From: Achromobacter sp. Root83
GTDB lineage: Bacteria > Pseudomonadota > Gammaproteobacteria > Burkholderiales > Burkholderiaceae_B
Direction: 5' to 3'
Assembly (NCBI RefSeq): GCF_001428845.1
Contig: NZ_LMIU01000003.1
Span: forward strand, 104,644-168,643
Length of the DNA stretch: 64,000 nucleotides
Below the pieces are notes generated by a model that saw nothing but the letters and a program-made list of their open reading frames with translations, ran no database searches and was not told where the DNA came from. Position 1 is the stretch's first letter, and the number at the start of each line of letters is the position of its first letter. Below are positions 51,704 through 60,589 of the stretch, piece after piece. Made by a program: the position numbers and the translations under genes.

Positions 51704-53119
51704 ATGCATTGGTTCACCCTAAGCCGTCTGTTCGGCGCAGACCGCGCATTGCGAAAGGCCGATCTGCATGGTCAGATCGCGGCCATCCATAAGTCGCAGG
51801 CGGTCATCGAATTCGACCTTGATGGCCATATCCTGATGGCCAACCAGAATTTCCTGGATGCCATGGGTTATTCCCTGGATGAAATTCTGGGCTGCCATCA
51901 CCGCATGTTCATGAGCCCCGCCGAGCGCGATTCGGTGGCCTACGCGGCGTTCTGGCAAAAGCTGGGGCAGGGCGCGCATGACGCGGGCCGCTATCGGCGG
52001 ATCCGCAAGAATGGGGCCGAGGTCTGGCTGCAGGCTTCCTACAATCCCATCTTCGATAAGCACGGGCGGCCGCTCAAGGTGGTCAAGTACGCCACGGACA
52101 TTACCAGCCAGCAGCATCGGCAGGCGGACTCCGAGGGCCAGTTGGCGGCCATTTCCAAGGTGCAGGCCATTATCGAATTCGAGCTCGACGGCACCATCAT
52201 CCGCGCCAACGACCTGTTCCTGAATGCCGTCGGCTACCGAGCCGACGAAGTGCTGGGCCGGCATCACAGCATGTTCGTGTCGCCCGAAGAGGCCCGGGGC
52301 GCGGCGTACAAGGAATTCTGGCGGAAACTGCGCAGCGGCGAACACGCCACGGGCCAGTATCCGCGGCTTGGAAGAGATGGCCGCCAGGTCTGGATCGAAG
52401 CCAGCTACAACCCGATCTTCGACGCGCAGGGGCGGCCGTTCAAGGTCGTGAAATACGCCACGGACATCACCCGGCGTTTCACCGCAGCCCAAACGCTGCG
52501 GGTGGCCGTCCAGGGGCTGACCGAAAACGCCGAACGCGCCAGCCAGGCCAACGCCCTGGCGCGGGATGCGAGCAGTATCGCGGAGACGGGCGGCAAGACG
52601 GTGCAGGGCGTGGTCACCACCATGGAGGCCATTACCCAGAGCTCGCGCCGCATTTCCGACATCATTGGCGTGATGGACAGCATCGCTTTCCAGACCAACA
52701 TCCTTGCGCTCAACGCCGCGGTGGAGGCGGCGCGTGCCGGCGTGCAGGGCAAGGGCTTTGCCGTCGTCGCGGCCGAGGTCCGCAGCCTTGCGCAGAACAG
52801 CGCCGCCGCGGCCAAAGAGATCAAGGGGCTCATCACCGCCTCGGTGGAACAGATCGAGACCGGGGCCGCGCAGGTCCAATCGGCGGGCGCCACGATGGAC
52901 GGCATCGTGACGTCCTCGCGGCGCGTTACCGAGATCATGGCGCAAGTCGTGGAGGTTTCGTTGGCGCAATCGGCCACACTGGGCGAGGTCACCGAGGACA
53001 TCACCCAGATGACCGCGGAGGCGGCGGCGTCCAAGCCTGCCGCGCCCGCCATTCGCACCCGGCCGGCCTCCCGCGCGGCCATGCTGCCCAAACCGGCGCT
53101 GGCCTACGCGCACGATTGA
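51704..53119 (+). CDS. Soluble PAS-PAS methyl-accepting chemotaxis protein (BdlA-like architecture)
   Basis: A 471-residue receptor with no signal peptide or membrane segment. Two PAS domains in tandem (about 20-130 and 140-255), each with the pattern IEFxLDG and ending KVVKYATDIT, precede an MCP signalling domain with the conserved hairpin tip FQTNILALNAAVEAARAG near 328. This is the layout of BdlA, the biofilm-dispersion receptor of Pseudomonas, and of Aer2-like oxygen sensors. The duplicated PAS domains are very alike, so they arose by a recent internal duplication. AGGAG precedes the start. Confidence 0.9.
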   Translation: MHWFTLSRLFGADRALRKADLHGQIAAIHKSQAVIEFDLDGHILMANQNFLDAMGYSLDEILGCHHRMFMSPAERDSVAYAAFWQKLGQGAHDAGRYRRIRKNGAEVWLQASYNPIFDKHGRPLKVVKYATDITSQQHRQADSEGQLAAISKVQAIIEFELDGTIIRANDLFLNAVGYRADEVLGRHHSMFVSPEEARGAAYKEFWRKLRSGEHATGQYPRLGRDGRQVWIEASYNPIFDAQGRPFKVVKYATDITRRFTAAQTLRVAVQGLTENAERASQANALARDASSIAETGGKTVQGVVTTMEAITQSSRRISDIIGVMDSIAFQTNILALNAAVEAARAGVQGKGFAVVAAEVRSLAQNSAAAAKEIKGLITASVEQIETGAAQVQSAGATMDGIVTSSRRVTEIMAQVVEVSLAQSATLGEVTEDITQMTAEAAASKPAAPAIRTRPASRAAMLPKPALAYAHD

Positions 53120-53242
53120 AGGCCGGAAGCCGGGCGCAGGCGGGCGCCGGCCGTAGTGCGCTATAAAGACGGAATTGTCTGAACCCCCTGGCCCGGGCAG
53201 GAAGCATCCCTGCCGGGCCGCGCCATTTGCGGCAATCCGTCC

Positions 53243-53467
53243 ATGACCGAATCCGAAGCCTTGGCTCTTGCCTCGCACCGCCACTACAAGGGCGGCCTGT
53301 ACCGCTATGTGGGAACCGCCCGCCACTCCGAAACGGAGGAGTCCATGGTGGTGTACGAACATCTGTGGCCGCATCAGCGCGGCCTGTGGGTGCGCCCGGC
53401 GACGCTATTCTTCGGCCAGCTTGCCGATGGCTCGCCCCGCTTCGCTCCCTTGCCCGCGGCGGAGTAG
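53243..53467 (+). CDS. DUF1653 protein
   Basis: A 74-residue protein matching DUF1653 (HYKGGLYRYVGTARHSETEESMVVYEH, with landmark YKGGLYRYVGTARHSET, and LWVRPATLFFG). Function is unknown. It follows a GC-rich hairpin after the chemoreceptor gene and precedes the exonuclease gene by four bases, so the two form an operon. Confidence 0.85.
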   Translation: MTESEALALASHRHYKGGLYRYVGTARHSETEESMVVYEHLWPHQRGLWVRPATLFFGQLADGSPRFAPLPAAE

Positions 53468-53471
53468 CGCC

Positions 53472-54083
53472 GTGACATTCTTCAATCGGCGCCCGCGCGC
53501 CAGCGGCACGGCAACCGCCCGGCCCGCGGCACGCGCCCAGGCCGCCTTATCGGAAGCGCTGCATGCGCTGCGCGGTCCCTTCATCGTGGCCGACCTGGAA
53601 ACCACCGGCCTGTCCACGGCAAGCTGCGAGATCCTGGAATTCGCGGCGGTCCGGATAGGCCCGGCCGGCGCGCTGGAACGGGAGTACACGCAGGTCGTGC
53701 GCACGCGCGGTCCGGTGCCGCCGTTCATCTCGCGGCTCACCGGCATAACGCAGGCAGAGGTCGACCGCCATGGCGTGCCGGTCGTGCAGGCGTTTTCCTC
53801 GTTCCTGGCGTTCGTCGAAGACCTGCCCGTGTTTTTTCACAATGCGTCTTTCGACCGGCGGTTCTTGGGTGCGGCAGCGGATCAGACCGGGCTGCCATTT
53901 CCGAATGCGACCCATTGCACGCTGGCGCTGGCGCGGCGCGCCTGGCCCGAGCTGCCCTCGCACAAGCTGGACATCCTGGCGCGCCACGTCGGCGCATCGC
54001 AGCCGACTCACCGCGCCTTGGCCGACGTGCGGACCACGGTCGCCGTGGCGCTGGCCGCCAGTTCGCGTCTGGCCGTGGCATGA
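53472..54083 (+). CDS. DnaQ-like 3'-5' exonuclease
   Basis: A 203-residue nuclease of the DEDDh group. The acidic metal-binding residues are in VADLETTGL (Asp41, Glu43), HNASFDRRFL and HRALADVRTT, with the His of exonuclease motif III. It resembles the proofreading epsilon subunit but is a separate short enzyme. GTG at 53472 is taken as the start, four bases after the DUF1653 stop; a longer upstream frame overlaps that gene and is unlikely. Confidence 0.88.
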   Translation: MTFFNRRPRASGTATARPAARAQAALSEALHALRGPFIVADLETTGLSTASCEILEFAAVRIGPAGALEREYTQVVRTRGPVPPFISRLTGITQAEVDRHGVPVVQAFSSFLAFVEDLPVFFHNASFDRRFLGAAADQTGLPFPNATHCTLALARRAWPELPSHKLDILARHVGASQPTHRALADVRTTVAVALAASSRLAVA

Positions 54084-54118
54084 CGCGGCGCTAGCACGCC
54101 GCTTATCTGGGAATTCCG

Positions 54119-54475
54119 ATGTCCGACCTGGAACAGATCAAAACCGCCGTACGCCAGTTCACGGCGGAGCGTGAATGGCAGCAGTTCCATTCGCCCAAGA
54201 ACCTGTCGATGGCCCTGGCGGGCGAAGCCGGCGAGCTGGTGTCGCTGTTCCAGTGGCTGAGCGAGGACCAGTCCCGCAATCTGTCCGCCGAACGGCTGTC
54301 GGAAGCCGCCGACGAGATCGCGGATGTGCAGATGTATCTGGTCGCCCTGGCCGATCAGCTTGGGGTGGATATTGCCGGCGCTGTCGCCGGCAAGATGATC
54401 AAGAACGCGGGGAAGTATCCGGCCGATCGTTTCAGGCGCAGCGCGCGCAAGTACAACGATCCGCCGGAAGGCTAG
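54119..54475 (+). CDS. MazG-like nucleotide pyrophosphohydrolase
   Basis: A 118-residue all-helical enzyme of the MazG/dCTPase (RS21-C6) type. The metal-binding acidic motif is visible as GEAGELV and EAADEIADVQ (E-x2-E and E-x2-D). It hydrolyses nucleoside triphosphates, probably non-canonical or dCTP-like ones, to prevent their incorporation. It lies 35 bases after the exonuclease gene in the same direction. Confidence 0.9.
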   Translation: MSDLEQIKTAVRQFTAEREWQQFHSPKNLSMALAGEAGELVSLFQWLSEDQSRNLSAERLSEAADEIADVQMYLVALADQLGVDIAGAVAGKMIKNAGKYPADRFRRSARKYNDPPEG

Positions 54476-54478
54476 GCG

Positions 54479-54769
54479 TCAAAGGACCTTCTGTTCGTGG
54501 TGCACCTGGGGCGGTTCGACAAAGAACCCCGCCACGAGTTTGCGCCATTCCTGGAAATCGGTGGACTCGCGAAAATCGACCATGTGGTTTTCCACGGTTT
54601 CCCAATCCACGACCAGCGTATAGCGTTGCGGCTGTTCGATGCTGCGATACAGCTCCATGGCATGGCATCCGCGGGCGCGCAGGAAAAGCGGCTTCGCCTG
54701 GGCAACGCCTGCTTCGAACAACGCTTCCTGTCCTTCGCGGACAAGAATGCTGGCAATCTCCTGAATCAT
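54479..54769 (-). CDS. Antibiotic biosynthesis monooxygenase (ABM)-domain protein
   Basis: A 96-residue ferredoxin-fold protein (MIQEIASILVREGQEALFEAG, with RYTLVVDWETVENHMVDFRES near 50) of the ABM superfamily, which includes heme- and quinone-acting monooxygenases. The start at 54769 follows GGAGACTCAGCC; a much longer upstream frame is not credible. Convergent with the MazG-like gene, three bases apart. Confidence 0.85.
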   Translation of the reverse strand: MIQEIASILVREGQEALFEAGVAQAKPLFLRARGCHAMELYRSIEQPQRYTLVVDWETVENHMVDFRESTDFQEWRKLVAGFFVEPPQVHHEQKVL

Positions 54770-54853
54770 GGCTGAGTCTCCGAGTGAATTGGGGCCGGGC
54801 AGGGCCCGGCGGGCCGGAGTAGTATGGCTGAAAATTCCATTTTTGCGTGTCCG

Positions 54854-55264
54854 ATGAATCACCGAGCCGTCACCTTGACTCGCCTCATTGCCGTTCGCCT
54901 GCTTTGGTACGTCGGCGTCGGCGCCCTCGCTCTGGTGGCCTTCTTCCTGCACACCCAATTCGGCGTCGCCGTGCTGCTGTCGGCCATCGCCATCTATATA
55001 CCGCTGTCGATGCTGGGCATGCCGCTCATGGCCTGGCTGTGCCTTGCCTACCGCGCCGAAGCCGGCGGGCCGCCGTTGCCGCCGGCCTGGCCCGGCTATC
55101 TGGCCGGCGTCACCGGCATCGTGCTGCTGGCCAGCTACCACGCGCTGGCGGATCAGGATCTCGCGGAATCCGGTGTCCTGTTGATGCTGGTGGCCGTGGA
55201 CCTGCTGTTGGCACGCAGGGAAGCCGCGCAGATCCGCCGCCTCGCGCACCATCGTGCGCGCTAG
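54854..55264 (+). CDS. Small integral membrane protein
   Basis: A 136-residue protein with four hydrophobic segments (LLWYVGVGALALVAFFL, VLLSAIAIYIPLSMLGMPL, YLAGVTGIVLLASYHAL, LLMLVAVDLLLA). An in-frame start at 54824 would add ten residues. No family is recognised. It is divergent from the ABM-domain gene. Confidence 0.65.
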   Translation: MNHRAVTLTRLIAVRLLWYVGVGALALVAFFLHTQFGVAVLLSAIAIYIPLSMLGMPLMAWLCLAYRAEAGGPPLPPAWPGYLAGVTGIVLLASYHALADQDLAESGVLLMLVAVDLLLARREAAQIRRLAHHRAR

Positions 55265-55602
55265 GGATCTTGCGTGAGCTGAACCCGCATCGTCCCATCC
55301 TTAAAGCCGAGCCGGTATCGCCGGCGCTGCTTCCCGCGCTTTTCCTGTCGCCCATACGCATGGGCCGGCTTGCGCCCGTCCGCATATTTCGGCCTTTGCA
55401 ATACGCCGGATCCTCATCCACAAAGACGCGGTCGTCCGTTTAACCGATACCGACATGCGTAGGACGGCGCAATCATTCCGTACCCATACGAAAGTCTCAC
55501 GCTGCCATCCCTAGCCGGAATGCAGTCCATGGGAAGTAGGGGTCCGAGCCGGTCGGCTTCCGGCATCTGTGCATCCGCGCAAACGGATCAGGAGGAGCTC
55601 AA
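55265..55602. other. Intergenic region before the secreted-protein pair
   Basis: About 340 bases. I see a clear ribosome site (CAGGAGGAG) before the next gene but no open frame that looks coding and no obvious promoter or operator. Confidence 0.5.
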
Positions 55603-56079
55603 ATGAAAAAGCTCGCAGCAGCAGCCGCATTGTCATTGTTCGCCGCGTCGGCCTACGCCACTGGCCCCGGCCAGGTCGGGGGCTCGGTGACGGGCCACGC
55701 AGGCACCGTGCACGGCACCGCGTCATCCATCTCCACCGGCAGTTCGGTGGTGGCCACCCAGGTCAATGGCTACGGCTCGTCCAGCCAGACGTCGTTCGGC
55801 AGCACGGGCGGCATCGCGGAAGTCGGCGGAACGTTCGGCCGCGACGGCACGCAAGTGGTCACCAGCACGCGCCAGTACGCCAATAGCGAGTCCTACGGCC
55901 AGGTCACGGGCAATGCGCCGATCATGGTGGGCGACAGTATCGCCAATGGCGGCGCGACGTTCGGCCAGACGGAAACCAGCGCGTCGGCCACGGGAACCTT
56001 CCACGCGGCGAACGTCGGCGGTTTTGGGGCGATACACGGCATCGGCTCGGTTGGCCATGTCGTTGGGTTCAATCACTGA
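55603..56079 (+). CDS. Secreted Gly/Ser/Thr-rich protein
   Basis: A 158-residue protein with a signal peptide (MKKLAAAAALSLFAASAYA). The mature chain is rich in Gly, Ser, Thr and Val with no cysteine and has repeat-like blocks (VGGSVTGHAGTVHG, VGGTFGRDGTQVV, GGATFGQTETSA), suggesting a beta-solenoid or fibre-forming surface protein. The family is not recognised. AGGAGGAG gives strong translation. The next gene encodes another exported low-complexity protein. Confidence 0.75.
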   Translation: MKKLAAAAALSLFAASAYATGPGQVGGSVTGHAGTVHGTASSISTGSSVVATQVNGYGSSSQTSFGSTGGIAEVGGTFGRDGTQVVTSTRQYANSESYGQVTGNAPIMVGDSIANGGATFGQTETSASATGTFHAANVGGFGAIHGIGSVGHVVGFNH

Positions 56080-56088
56080 CCCAATTAT

Positions 56089-56110
56089 CCGGACGGCTTC
56101 GGCCGTCCGG
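56089..56110 (+). promoter_or_regulatory. UUCG hairpin between the two secreted-protein genes
   Basis: CCGGACGGC-TTCG-GCCGTCCGG forms a perfect nine-base stem with the very stable UUCG tetraloop. There is no T-run; it is 13 bases before the start of the next gene and next to its GAGGGG ribosome site, so it may protect the first message or limit translation of the second. Confidence 0.65.
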
Positions 56111-56123
56111 GCGAGGGGACATC

Positions 56124-56807
56124 ATGAAGACCATTGTTCTTGCCATTTCCTTGTCGCTTGCGGCGTTTTCGGCCGGGGCACAGACCAGTACCTCCAGTTC
56201 CACGACGTCGGCATCGTCCGGGTCGACCAATGCGGGCAACAACCAGGGCATCACGCTGAATTCCAACAACAGCGGGACCAGCACCATACACAGCGCGCCG
56301 CCGGTCGGCGGTCAGAGCTTCTACGGTTCATTCTCGTCGGATAGCTGCATGGTGTCCGCGGGCGGCGGCGGCTCCGTGGTGGGCTTCGGAATGAACGTCG
56401 CGATTCCGATCGAGGATCAGAAATGCAGCCTGCGCCGCAACTTCGAACGCACGATGCAGGCAGCGGCCTCCACGAAGGACGCCGACCGCTCCCGCCGTCT
56501 CGAAACGGCGGCCATCGATATCCTGTGCCAGACCGATGACCGCACCAAGGCAGCCCTGGTCGCCCAGGGGCTATGCACCAATCCGGCCTTGACGACTGCC
56601 GACCACCGCTTTGACAGCGGGGCGGTCGCCCAGGTCGCGGCGCCGACGCCCGTCCAGACGGTGCGCCTGGCGCCCCCGCAGCCTCAGGCGCCGGCCGCGC
56701 AGGGGTATCCCGTGCAATCCGCCCGTAGCGCCTCGCTGACCTCGCCGCCGCTGCGGAACCCGCGGATGGAGCGGCAGCAGTTCGCCGACTTCTATACGCC
56801 TGGTTGA
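56124..56807 (+). CDS. Exported protein with Ser/Thr-rich and Pro/Ala-rich regions
   Basis: A 227-residue protein with a signal peptide (cleavage SAGA-Q). Residues 20-55 are a Ser/Thr/Asn-rich linker, followed by GQSFYGSFSSDSCMVSAGGGGSVVGFG in part (SFYGSFSSDSCM) and a helical cysteine-containing core (DQKCSLRRNFERTMQAA, AIDILCQTDD, QGLCTNPAL); the tail is Pro/Ala/Gln-rich. I do not recognise the family. It is in the same direction and 44 bases after the Gly/Ser-rich gene, and the two are probably a functional pair. Confidence 0.7.
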   Translation: MKTIVLAISLSLAAFSAGAQTSTSSSTTSASSGSTNAGNNQGITLNSNNSGTSTIHSAPPVGGQSFYGSFSSDSCMVSAGGGGSVVGFGMNVAIPIEDQKCSLRRNFERTMQAAASTKDADRSRRLETAAIDILCQTDDRTKAALVAQGLCTNPALTTADHRFDSGAVAQVAAPTPVQTVRLAPPQPQAPAAQGYPVQSARSASLTSPPLRNPRMERQQFADFYTPG

Positions 56808-56815
56808 GCCGGGGC

Positions 56816-56835
56816 CTGGCGGCGCGGGCCGCCAG
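56816..56835. terminator. Hairpin between convergent genes
   Basis: CTGGCGGC-GCGG-GCCGCCAG, a perfect eight-base stem, lies between the exported-protein stop and the MscS stop. It has no T-run. Confidence 0.45.
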
Positions 56836-56841
56836 CGGCTG

Positions 56842-59256
56842 CTAGGTTGAGACGGGAGGCGGGACGGCGACGGGCGCGGCCGCCTGCGCCGGTTCCGGCG
56901 CCGAGGCCAGAAGCATCGTGGGAGGAGACGACACTTCCAGCCCGGCGTCGTGCAGCCGCTTGAGTACGGTGAACAGCAGGGCGCTGCGCACGCCGTAGGC
57001 GGTGCGGGGCGAGGAGACGTATCCCTTCGCGTTGAAAATCAGGTGCCCCGCGTCGATGCCATCCAGGAAGACGTCGGGTGCCGGCGCGTCGAGCACGTCC
57101 TCATGGTCCGCGAATGCCTGAAGAATCAACTCGCGCACCTGCTCCGCATCGATGGACAAGGGCATGGGCAGCTTGATCTGCACCAGACCCAGCGGGTTGG
57201 ACCGCGTGACGTTGCGCACGGTCTTCGTCACGAATTCCGAATTCGGAACGATCACGGTGGAGCGGTCGCCCATCTGGATTTCTGTCGCGCGCACATTGAT
57301 GCGCAGGATGTCGCCTTCGACGCCGCCCAGGGATACCCAGTCGCCGACCTTGACGGGACGTTCGGCCAGCAGGATCAGGCCCGACACGAAGTTCTGCACC
57401 ACCGCCTGCAGCCCAAAACCGATACCCACGGACAGCGCGCTGGCGATCCACGCAACGCGTTCCAGGCCGATGCCGGCGGCGGACAGCGACAGCGCAACGG
57501 CCACCACGACGCCCCCGTACCCAAACAACGTGGCCGCGGACAGCTGCATGCCGGGGTCGAGTTCCGTGGTGGGCAGGTAGCGGTTCGACAGCCAGCGCTT
57601 GAGCATCTTCACGCCGAGCAGCGACAGGGCCAGCACCAGCAGCGCCTGCAGGACCGCGCCGGGCCGGATCTGCGCCTCGCCAATCGCCAGACCCTTGCGC
57701 AACTGATCGAAGCGCTGCAGCAGGTCCATCGGCGCTTCGCCGAAGGGCGCCAGCAGAAGGGTGATGGCAAGCAGGGCGATCGCCACGCGCCCCATGCCGG
57801 ACAGCAGCACCGCGGCCTGGTCGCGCATGCCGGGCCCTTCGTTTTCGCTGCTGTCGCGGTGGGACGTGCCCAGCAAGGTGCTGAATCCGTCTTCGATCAG
57901 GGTCGACGCCAAGTAGGCGGAGGCGAGCACGATCAGCACCCACAACGCTTGTTTGACCAGGAAACTGCCAAACGCCACATAGCCTGCCAACAGGCTGGCC
58001 AGGCTCAGGATCAGCACGGTCCAGACCGCGGCCAGCAACAGGGATACCCAGAGCGGGATAGGGGTTTCGCTTTCCTGCATGGCCTGCCGGCGCAGTCTGC
58101 GGCTGATAGCCAGCACAGCGCCCAGCATCGCCATGCTGAGCACGGCAACGATGCCCGTCAGCGTGATCGTCGTGGTCAGGCTGGCGTTGAGCAGAACCGG
58201 CAGACGCTCGGCCAGCCAGATCATCACCACCAGCACGCCCATCACGCCGGGCAGCCAACGCAACCGGTTCGCGACGATGTCGCTCACGGGTGGCAGGCGC
58301 CAGGAAGGGCGGTTGGTGGACAGCAACGCGTAGCCCAGCCCGGACACGTAACCCCCGAAACAGACCGTCGCTACCAGATTCGCCAGCAGCGAGGTCGTGC
58401 TGTCCGACAACTGCGACTTCCAGTCCAGTCCGATATGAATCAAGAGCGCGATCACGCCAGGCGTGGCCACCGACAGGACCACCAGCGTGACCGCCAGGAA
58501 CGAGCGGCGCAAGCGCCCCGGCGGCACGCGCGTAGCAGTCAGTTGCAGCAGGTACCGGCCGACCCACACGCGCAGTGCGATGGCCAGGGCGGCCGCGGCC
58601 GCCAGCATCAGCCAGCCCAATTTTGGCGTCTGCCCGACGGCGGTCGCCAGGTCGTCGCGCAAGGCTTGGAGGCGCGTCAGGTCGCGCGGGAATTCTTCGC
58701 GAAACTCCGTCCAGAACTGGCCCGAAAGGAAGGAATCCCGGCGTTCGCCCAGGCGCACCTGAAACTGGGTGCGCCGTTGCGCCGATATCTGTTCGGCGGT
58801 CTGGCCCGCGTCCACCGACAGCAGCCTTGCCAGCTTGAGCTGAGCGTCCAGCGTGCGGCTGGTCTTTTCGAGCTGCGCGCGCTGAGCCGCCACATCGGGT
58901 GCTTCCTTCGCGCCTTCGGGGGGCGTGCCCAGTTCGCTCAGCCGCGCTGTCACGCTGGCCAGTTGGGGGGTAAGGGCTTCGGTGGCGGCGTCCGCCTTGG
59001 ACTGGATGTCCAGGGCATCCCCGCGTTGCTTGACCAGGTTGCCGTCATCCGTTTCGTCGGCGATCCGCTTGCGGATATCGTCGATCTGCTTGCGCGCGGT
59101 GGCGAGCACCGTTTCCGTGTCGGGGGGCGCGGGCGGCGGCGCCGCGAACGCGGGCATGAGGCAAAACACCAGCAGCCATGCCGCCAACAGTGCCACGAAA
59201 TGTGGCGCGCGGCCGCGGGGGGCGCGGGAAAGCAGGGAAGGCGTGGTCGGGTTCAT
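56842..59256 (-). CDS. Large MscS-family mechanosensitive channel (DUF3772 type)
   Basis: An 804-residue membrane protein. After a signal peptide the periplasmic region (about 30-190) is a helical DUF3772-like domain (ETVLATARKQIDDIRKRIADE, landmark ARKQIDDIRKRIADE). About eleven hydrophobic segments follow, the last being the pore-lining helix GIGFGLQAVVQNFVSGLILL (landmark GLQAVVQNFVSGLIL), then the cytoplasmic MscS beta domain VGDWVSLGGVEGDILRI. It opens in hypo-osmotic shock. The start at 59256 follows CAGGAAC. Confidence 0.92.
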   Translation of the reverse strand: MNPTTPSLLSRAPRGRAPHFVALLAAWLLVFCLMPAFAAPPPAPPDTETVLATARKQIDDIRKRIADETDDGNLVKQRGDALDIQSKADAATEALTPQLASVTARLSELGTPPEGAKEAPDVAAQRAQLEKTSRTLDAQLKLARLLSVDAGQTAEQISAQRRTQFQVRLGERRDSFLSGQFWTEFREEFPRDLTRLQALRDDLATAVGQTPKLGWLMLAAAAALAIALRVWVGRYLLQLTATRVPPGRLRRSFLAVTLVVLSVATPGVIALLIHIGLDWKSQLSDSTTSLLANLVATVCFGGYVSGLGYALLSTNRPSWRLPPVSDIVANRLRWLPGVMGVLVVMIWLAERLPVLLNASLTTTITLTGIVAVLSMAMLGAVLAISRRLRRQAMQESETPIPLWVSLLLAAVWTVLILSLASLLAGYVAFGSFLVKQALWVLIVLASAYLASTLIEDGFSTLLGTSHRDSSENEGPGMRDQAAVLLSGMGRVAIALLAITLLLAPFGEAPMDLLQRFDQLRKGLAIGEAQIRPGAVLQALLVLALSLLGVKMLKRWLSNRYLPTTELDPGMQLSAATLFGYGGVVVAVALSLSAAGIGLERVAWIASALSVGIGFGLQAVVQNFVSGLILLAERPVKVGDWVSLGGVEGDILRINVRATEIQMGDRSTVIVPNSEFVTKTVRNVTRSNPLGLVQIKLPMPLSIDAEQVRELILQAFADHEDVLDAPAPDVFLDGIDAGHLIFNAKGYVSSPRTAYGVRSALLFTVLKRLHDAGLEVSSPPTMLLASAPEPAQAAAPVAVPPPVST

Positions 59257-59415
59257 GTTCCTGGGCGAGTTGCTCGCGTCGAGGCGGCAGCATAACAAGC
59301 CGTGGTCCCATCGGTTGCAACAAAAATTGGTATGGCGTCCCTGTTTTTCAGGAGTCCATGGCCGGTCAAATCCCCCTTCGCCCGCAACCCAAGTTTACGA
59401 GGCCAACGTTTGGAT

Positions 59416-60342
59416 TCAACTCGTCTGGCTTTTCGGCCCGGGTGCGGATGGCTTTTTCGGTTTGCCCAGCACGCTGTCGCACACATCCAGCCACGCGCGC
59501 GCGGCAAAGGACAGATAGCCGGACTGCTGCCAGATATGGCCGACTTCCCATTGCATGCCGGATTTGGCCAGCTTCGCCGTGCTGAGTCCGCGGGTCTTCA
59601 TGCGCTGCATCAGCGGTTCGGGCAGCAGGGCCACGCCCAGGCCGGCCGAGGCCATCGCCACCAGGAAGTCCCAATGCGCGCTTTGCGCGGCGATGCCGGG
59701 CTGAAAACCCGCGTCGGCGAACGCCTGGCGCAAGCGGCGCGTCACCGCGAAATCGTCTGTGGGAATCAGCAGCCGCGCGTCGCGCAATGCGCTCAGCGGC
59801 AGCGAGGTTTTGCCCGCCCATTGCGCGTCGGGCGGTCCGATTACCCAGATCGGATAGCTGCCGAACGCGCGCGCGGCAAGACCGCCCGTGGGGGCGATGG
59901 GCAGGACGGTGGCGCCCACTTCCAGCTCGCCGCTGGCGACCAGCCCTTCCACGGCTTGGCCCGTGCCCTCGCGCAAGGTCAGGTGTATGCCGGGATGCAG
60001 TTCGCGGAATCGCTTCACCACAGGGGTGAACAGCAGGTTGATCATCGGCGGAATGCCGACTTCCAGGGCTCCGCGGTCCAGTTCGGCGGTCTGGCGCAGT
60101 TCCACCGAAAGCTGCCGCATGGTCTCCAGCACCTGCAAGCCCCGCTGGTACATGACCTGACCGGTGTCGGTGGGGCGGGCGGTATGCCCGTCGCGGATCA
60201 GCAGCGGCGTGCCCGCTTCTTCCTCGAGCTGGCGGATCATCTTGCTGACGGTGGATTGCGTGACGAACAGCGTCTTGGCCGCCTGCGTGAAGCTCGCGTG
60301 CCTGACGGTTTCCACGAAATACCGCAATGCGCGCACGTCCAT
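59416..60342 (-). CDS. LysR-family transcriptional regulator
   Basis: A 308-residue regulator. The N-terminal helix-turn-helix is VRALRYFVETVRHASFTQAAKTLFVTQSTVSKMIRQLE in part (FTQAAKTLFVTQSTVSKMIR, residues 17-36), followed by a substrate-binding domain (LEVGIPPMINLLFTP). It is divergent from an acetyl-CoA hydrolase/transferase gene and probably controls it. Start 60342 (MDVRALRYF) begins the HTH. Confidence 0.92.
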   Translation of the reverse strand: MDVRALRYFVETVRHASFTQAAKTLFVTQSTVSKMIRQLEEEAGTPLLIRDGHTARPTDTGQVMYQRGLQVLETMRQLSVELRQTAELDRGALEVGIPPMINLLFTPVVKRFRELHPGIHLTLREGTGQAVEGLVASGELEVGATVLPIAPTGGLAARAFGSYPIWVIGPPDAQWAGKTSLPLSALRDARLLIPTDDFAVTRRLRQAFADAGFQPGIAAQSAHWDFLVAMASAGLGVALLPEPLMQRMKTRGLSTAKLAKSGMQWEVGHIWQQSGYLSFAARAWLDVCDSVLGKPKKPSAPGPKSQTS

Positions 60343-60398
60343 GACCCGCCAGCCCCCCTCGCGCGATGCGCGCCAAATACTCAAACCATGAAAAAGCC

Positions 60399-60422
60399 GA
60401 CTTATTTTGATGATTTTAAGTC
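60399..60422. promoter_or_regulatory. Candidate LysR operator in the divergent region
   Basis: GACTTA (60399-60404) and TAAGTC (60417-60422) are inverted repeats with a 12-base AT-rich spacer, 57 bases upstream of the LysR start. LysR boxes are typically T-N11-A type repeats of this size. The spacing to the CoA-transferase start is about 170 bases. Confidence 0.4.
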
Positions 60423-60589
60423 ATTACGAGATTTTTGCCGGCCTTCCTATACTGCCCCAAATTCGTCACGTTGCCGGCCTGTGCGGGCAATGGGACCTCG
60501 GGAAACGCCGCGTCAGACGGTGCCTGGGCGCTGAAGGCGGCCCCGCCGCGCCCGGCCGCAAGCCGTAGGCCCTTAAATTTGGAGACACC

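Noticed and set aside
53191..53221. GC-rich hairpin after the chemoreceptor gene as a terminator
   Set aside because: The stem has a bulge and no T-run follows, so I did not list it as a terminator.
56950..59295. A 781-codon frame opposite the MscS gene
   Set aside because: It is Gln/Arg/His-rich and antisense to a clear channel gene.
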